In this document: piece by piece, positions 13,687 to 13,709 of the stretch | How the letters are laid out: every line of letters begins with the position of its first letter | Position numbering within the stretch: position 1 is the stretch's first letter | Source of the DNA: Sphingomonas sp. | GTDB lineage: Bacteria > Pseudomonadota > Alphaproteobacteria > Sphingomonadales > Sphingomonadaceae | Assembly: GCA_030146605.1 (NCBI GenBank) | Contig: JASLBO010000407.1 | Location: forward strand, 1-13,709 | DNA: 13,709 bases | Direction of reading: 5' to 3' | Program-made: the position numbers and the translations under genes | The notes under the pieces: model-generated | The model's input: the letters and a program-made list of their open reading frames with translations, nothing else | Databases searched by the model: none | What the model was told of the DNA's origin: nothing

Positions 13687-13709
13687 GCCCGTCTTCCCGG
13701 GGTTTGGGG

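Noticed and set aside
13699..13709. Terminal GGGG that could be the first bases of a tRNA
   Set aside because: Four bases cannot identify a gene; only the upstream promoter-like element is reported.

Overview
The window looks like ordinary chromosome from a high-GC alphaproteobacterium, most likely a sphingomonad (Sphingomonas or a close relative). This rests on four things: the strong G/C bias at third codon positions, an alphaproteobacterial-type SOS box (GTTC-N7-GTTC) in front of dinB, a TIGR02300 (FYDLN-acid) gene next to aroA, and a small signal-peptide protein of a kind I associate with sphingomonads. No mobile element, CRISPR array, prophage or defence cassette is visible.

Layout. Positions 1-1513 (+) hold the 3' part of a DUF4230-type membrane-anchored protein and a multi-pass membrane protein I do not recognise. 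nadA follows at 1560-2588 (+). Positions 2633-4821 are on the minus strand: a Tat-exported Dabb-fold protein, dinB, and an OmpA-C domain protein that lacks a visible signal peptide. nadC (4919-5764, +) diverges from the latter. A roughly 370-base low-GC stretch (5765-6133) separates nadC from a minus-strand pair: a DUF4112 membrane protein tightly coupled behind an extracytoplasmic solute-binding lipoprotein (6134-8030). A small exported one-helix protein (8206-8439, +) runs tail-to-tail into tRNA-Leu(UAA) (8443-8529, -). The right third is the conserved minus-strand block aroA - cmk - rpsA - ihfB, with the TIGR02300 gene divergent from aroA. The last bases carry what looks like a stable-RNA type promoter whose gene lies outside the window.

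How the genes fit together. nadA and nadC are successive steps in de novo NAD synthesis (iminoaspartate to quinolinate to nicotinate mononucleotide), although nadB is absent here and dinB and others lie between them. aroA, cmk, rpsA and ihfB form a well-known bacterial synteny block (shikimate pathway, pyrimidine nucleotide recycling, translation, nucleoid architecture) without a metabolic link. dinB appears to be under LexA control.

The window does not contain an obvious undescribed multi-gene system. The most useful observations are regulatory: the SOS box of dinB, a palindrome over the predicted promoter of the Dabb gene, a terminator that would make the small-protein mRNA antisense to tRNA-Leu, a long rpsA leader with a well-placed upstream ORF, and the compositionally odd stretch after nadC. 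All similarity calls are from reading motifs; no database search was run.
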